Assembly (NCBI GenBank): GCA_963738305.1
Contig: CAVTVU010000006.1
Coordinates: 333,355 to 397,354 of the forward strand
Direction of reading: 5' to 3'
DNA from: JBBRHQ01 sp963738305
GTDB lineage: Bacteria; Actinomycetota; Thermoleophilia; Solirubrobacterales; 70-9
Length of the DNA stretch: 64,000 nt
How positions within the stretch are numbered: the stretch's first letter is position 1; every line of letters begins with the position of its first letter. This document shows, in pieces, positions 62,218 to 64,000 of this stretch. A program made the position numbers and the translations under genes. A model generated the notes under the pieces. It made no database searches and was not told the DNA's origin. It saw only the letters and a list, made by a program, of their open reading frames with translations.

Positions 62218-63162
62218 TCAGCCCGAGCGTCCCGAGACCTCGGCCGAGAAGGCGAGCCGGCAGCCGCGGAGCGAGTAGGCCGTGACCACCTCGAGCGTGG
62301 TGTCGCCCGAGGACCGGATCGAGTACTCGCCCAGCACCGAGTTGCGATCGCGGGTGCTGAGCACCTGCGAGCCGACGGAGCCGCGATCGCTCCCATCGCC
62401 GCCCGCTCGCCGGATCGCGCTGAGCAGCAGCGACATCGCCTCGAAGCCGTAGGCCGCGGCGGGCTCGGCGGGGCGGCCGAAACGCGTTCTGAAAGCGCGA
62501 TCGAAGGCGACGCCGCTCGGGCCGGACCGCGACGGCTCGCGGTAGGGCGAGATCAGGTAGCGGGGGCCGCGGTCCTCGCGGCAGCCCGCCAGCGTCGCCG
62601 GGTCGGGGGCGCCCACGGCGACCCGCCCGGGCGCCACGCCGACCCTCGCGGCGAAGCGATCCGCGGCGCGCTCCAGCACGGGCGCTGGGGACGACGCGGG
62701 CGAAGGTCTGCCGGTCGCCGATGCGGTAGCGCTCGCCCGGTCAGGTCGGACGCGGTCGCACCGGGCGAGATCTGCGGGATCTCGGCCTCGTTGGTGATCG
62801 GCAGCGAAACCCGCGTCGCGCCGGAGTCGATGTCCCCGATGAAGCCGATCGCGGTCGAGTCCTGCGCGGCCCGCCGGGCGTTGGCGGCGGTCGCCACCTG
62901 GTCCCACCGTCGGCCGCCGCCCGTGTCGTCCAGGTACCTCGCCCTGACGGTCGACTTGCCAACCCGCCCCTCGGCCCGCGCCAGCGCCAGCCGGGCGCCC
63001 TCGGCGGCGGCGCGGCCCTCGCCGGCGCGCTCGCCGTGCAGGGGCAGGCTGACGTAGACGGTCAGCCTCGCCCTGCCGATCGTCCGAGCCGTCGCCGCAG
63101 CCTGCCAGGACGCAGAGGAGGGCGGCGGCCAGGACCCCGAGGAGGGCGCCCGAGCGCCTCAG
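62218..63162 (-). CDS. Type 1 periplasmic solute-binding lipoprotein (several frame breaks)
   Basis: About 314 residues restored. Lipobox VLAGCGDGSDD after SGALLGVLAAALLC; a frame break near 63080 leads to VYVSLPLHGERAGEGRAAA, GARLALARAEGRVGK and FIGDIDSGATRVSLPITNEA, then a further break near 62700 returns to VAVGAPDPATLAGCREDRGP and YGFEAMSLLLSAIRRAGGDG. The two-lobed receptor fold is of the branched-chain amino-acid (LivJ) class. No permease is nearby. The only start at the signal peptide is a CTG at 63162 overlapping the pfk stop (CTGA). Ligand unknown. Confidence 0.72.
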   Translation of the reverse strand: MRRSGALLGVLAAALLCVLAGCGDGSDDRQGEADRLRQPAPARRARRRGPRRRRGRPAGAGAGRGAGWQVDRQGEVPGRHGRRPTVGPGGDRRQRPAGRAGLDRDRLHRGHRLRRDAGFAADHQRGRDPADLARCDRVRPDRASATASATGRPSPASSPAPVLERAADRFAARVGVAPGRVAVGAPDPATLAGCREDRGPRYLISPYREPSRSGPSGVAFDRAFRTRFGRPAEPAAAYGFEAMSLLLSAIRRAGGDGSDRGSVGSQVLSTRDRNSVLGEYSIRSSGDTTLEVVTAYSLRGCRLAFSAEVSGRSG

Positions 63163-64000
63163 CCGAAGAACACCTCCGCCTCCCGGTAGAGCGACTCCGG
63201 GACCAGTCTTCAGCTCCGCGGTCGCCTCGGCGAGGTCGACCAGCTCGATCGCGGTGCCGCGCAGCGCGGTCATCTTCCCCCAGGCGCCCTCGTGGGCGGC
63301 GTCGATCGCGTGCAGCCCGAAGCGGGTGGCGAGGACGCGGTCGAAGGCGGTCGGCGTGCCGCCGCGCTGAACGTGCCCGAGCACGGTCGCCCTGGCCTCC
63401 TTGCCGGTGCGGCGCGCGATCTCGCCTTCCAGCCAGTGGGCGATGCCCCCCAGGCGGACGTGGCCGAACGCGTCGGTCGGTGCCTCGTCTGCATCAGGGA
63501 TACCGCCGATCGGCTCGGCGCCCTCGGAGACGACGATGATCGGCGCGTACTGGCTCTTGAAGCGCTGCTCGATGTAGCTTGCAGACCCGCTCGATGTCGA
63601 ACTGCTGCTCGGGGATGAGGATCACGTTGGCGCCGCCGGCGAGGCCCGGCATGGAAGGCGATCCAGCCCGCGTGGCGGCCCATCACCTCGACGATCAGCA
63701 CCCGGTGGTGGCTCTCGGCGGTCGTGTGAAGGCGGTCGATCGCCTCCATCGCGATGTTGACCGCGGTGTCGAAGCCGAAGGTGTAGTCGGTGGCCCCGAG
63801 GTCGTTGTCGATCGTCTTCGGCACGCCGACGACGTTGATCCCGGCCTCGCCGAGGCTGCGCGGCCACGCCCAGCGTGTCCTCGCCGCCGATCGCGATCAG
63901 GCCGTCGACCCCGTCGTCGGCGAGGTTCGCCCGCAGCCGCTCGATCCCGTCCGGCTCGCCGGGCGGGTTGGTCCGCGACGTGCCGAGGATCGTTCCGCCG
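63159..64000 (-). CDS. 6-phosphofructokinase, probably PPi-dependent (window edge; frame breaks)
   Basis: About 280 residues visible; the N-terminus is beyond 64000. IAIGGEDTLGVA and VPKTIDNDLGATDYTFGFDT are the key sites: Asp in GGED and Lys in PKTIDND replace the two Gly of ATP-PFKs and are the known signature of PPi-dependent enzymes such as that of Amycolatopsis. VEVMGRHAGWIAF and the C-terminal GTPTAFDRVLATRFGLHAID also fit. Breaks near 63860, 63650, 63580 and 63205 disrupt reading. If correct, glycolysis here runs partly on PPi and is reversible. Confidence 0.86.

Overview
The window is a gene-dense stretch of a high-GC actinobacterial chromosome. It is housekeeping-rich and holds no prophage, CRISPR array or intact insertion sequence. 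The gene set suggests the Thermoleophilia/Solirubrobacterales side of Actinomycetota: a cyclic-2,3-diphosphoglycerate synthetase-like protein, a K+-insensitive H+-pyrophosphatase, a PPi-type phosphofructokinase, a CYTH+CHAD pair, APC permeases with RCK regulators, many GTG/TTG starts and many stop/start overlaps. That placement is inference from gene content; no 16S rRNA or marker search was possible.

Layout. 0-4.7 kb: a minus-strand run of aspS (cut by the window edge), hisS, a metallo-beta-lactamase-fold hydrolase, a small basic membrane protein, a glutamate-formiminotransferase-like protein and an aminopeptidase-like protein. 4.7-9.1 kb: an M23 peptidase, a CAT-anticodon tRNA, a methyltransferase, an NTF2-like protein, and a CYTH-CHAD pair. 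9.1-13.9 kb: a cDPG-synthetase-like protein, two tandem secreted paralogues with threefold internal repeats, a lone cyclic-nucleotide-binding domain and small proteins. 13.9-17.7 kb: two overlapping ABC exporter half-transporters. 17.8-19.2 kb: a damaged lipoprotein gene, a damaged HNH endonuclease and tRNA-Gln. 19.2-25.9 kb: a flavin reductase, two RCK (TrkA-type) proteins and two APC permeases with cytoplasmic C-terminal domains, together resembling a K+ transport module. 25.9-29.8 kb: an FMN hydroxyacid oxidase, hppA and a DUF1844-like protein. 29.8-34.1 kb: a compact minus-strand operon tsaB-rimI-tsaD-glutaredoxin-rex-ybdK. 34.1-36.4 kb: two small exported proteins, tsaE, a family 4 uracil-DNA glycosylase and an FmdB-type zinc ribbon. 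36.5-39.7 kb: a Rossmann/DUF2520 protein coupled to panC and panB, then a YjbQ-type protein. 40-42 kb: a lipoprotein, a hexapeptide acyltransferase and a ROK kinase. 42-48 kb: uvrB, a coiled-coil/proline-rich protein and uvrA, with a LexA-type box before uvrA. 48-56.4 kb: a large secreted protein, a DoxX-like protein, an MFS transporter, a lytic transglycosylase, coaE, rpsA and a flavoprotein. 56.4-64 kb: two gene remnants, polA, an ACT-domain malic enzyme, a TIGR01777 epimerase, a solute-binding lipoprotein and a phosphofructokinase cut by the window edge.

Genes that appear to work together: tsaB/tsaD/tsaE (t6A tRNA modification, split over two loci), panB/panC plus the DUF2520 protein (pantothenate), uvrA/uvrB/polA/udg (DNA repair), hppA plus PPi-type PFK (pyrophosphate energy), and RCK plus APC genes (potassium).

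Data quality. Many genes carry single-base frame breaks (CHAD, the second ABC exporter, flavin reductase, first APC permease, rex, uvrB, malic enzyme, epimerase, solute-binding protein, pfk and others). They hit essential genes and cluster at about 17-24.3 kb and 60-64 kb, so most are probably sequencing or assembly errors. Such genes are given as single features with the break positions noted.
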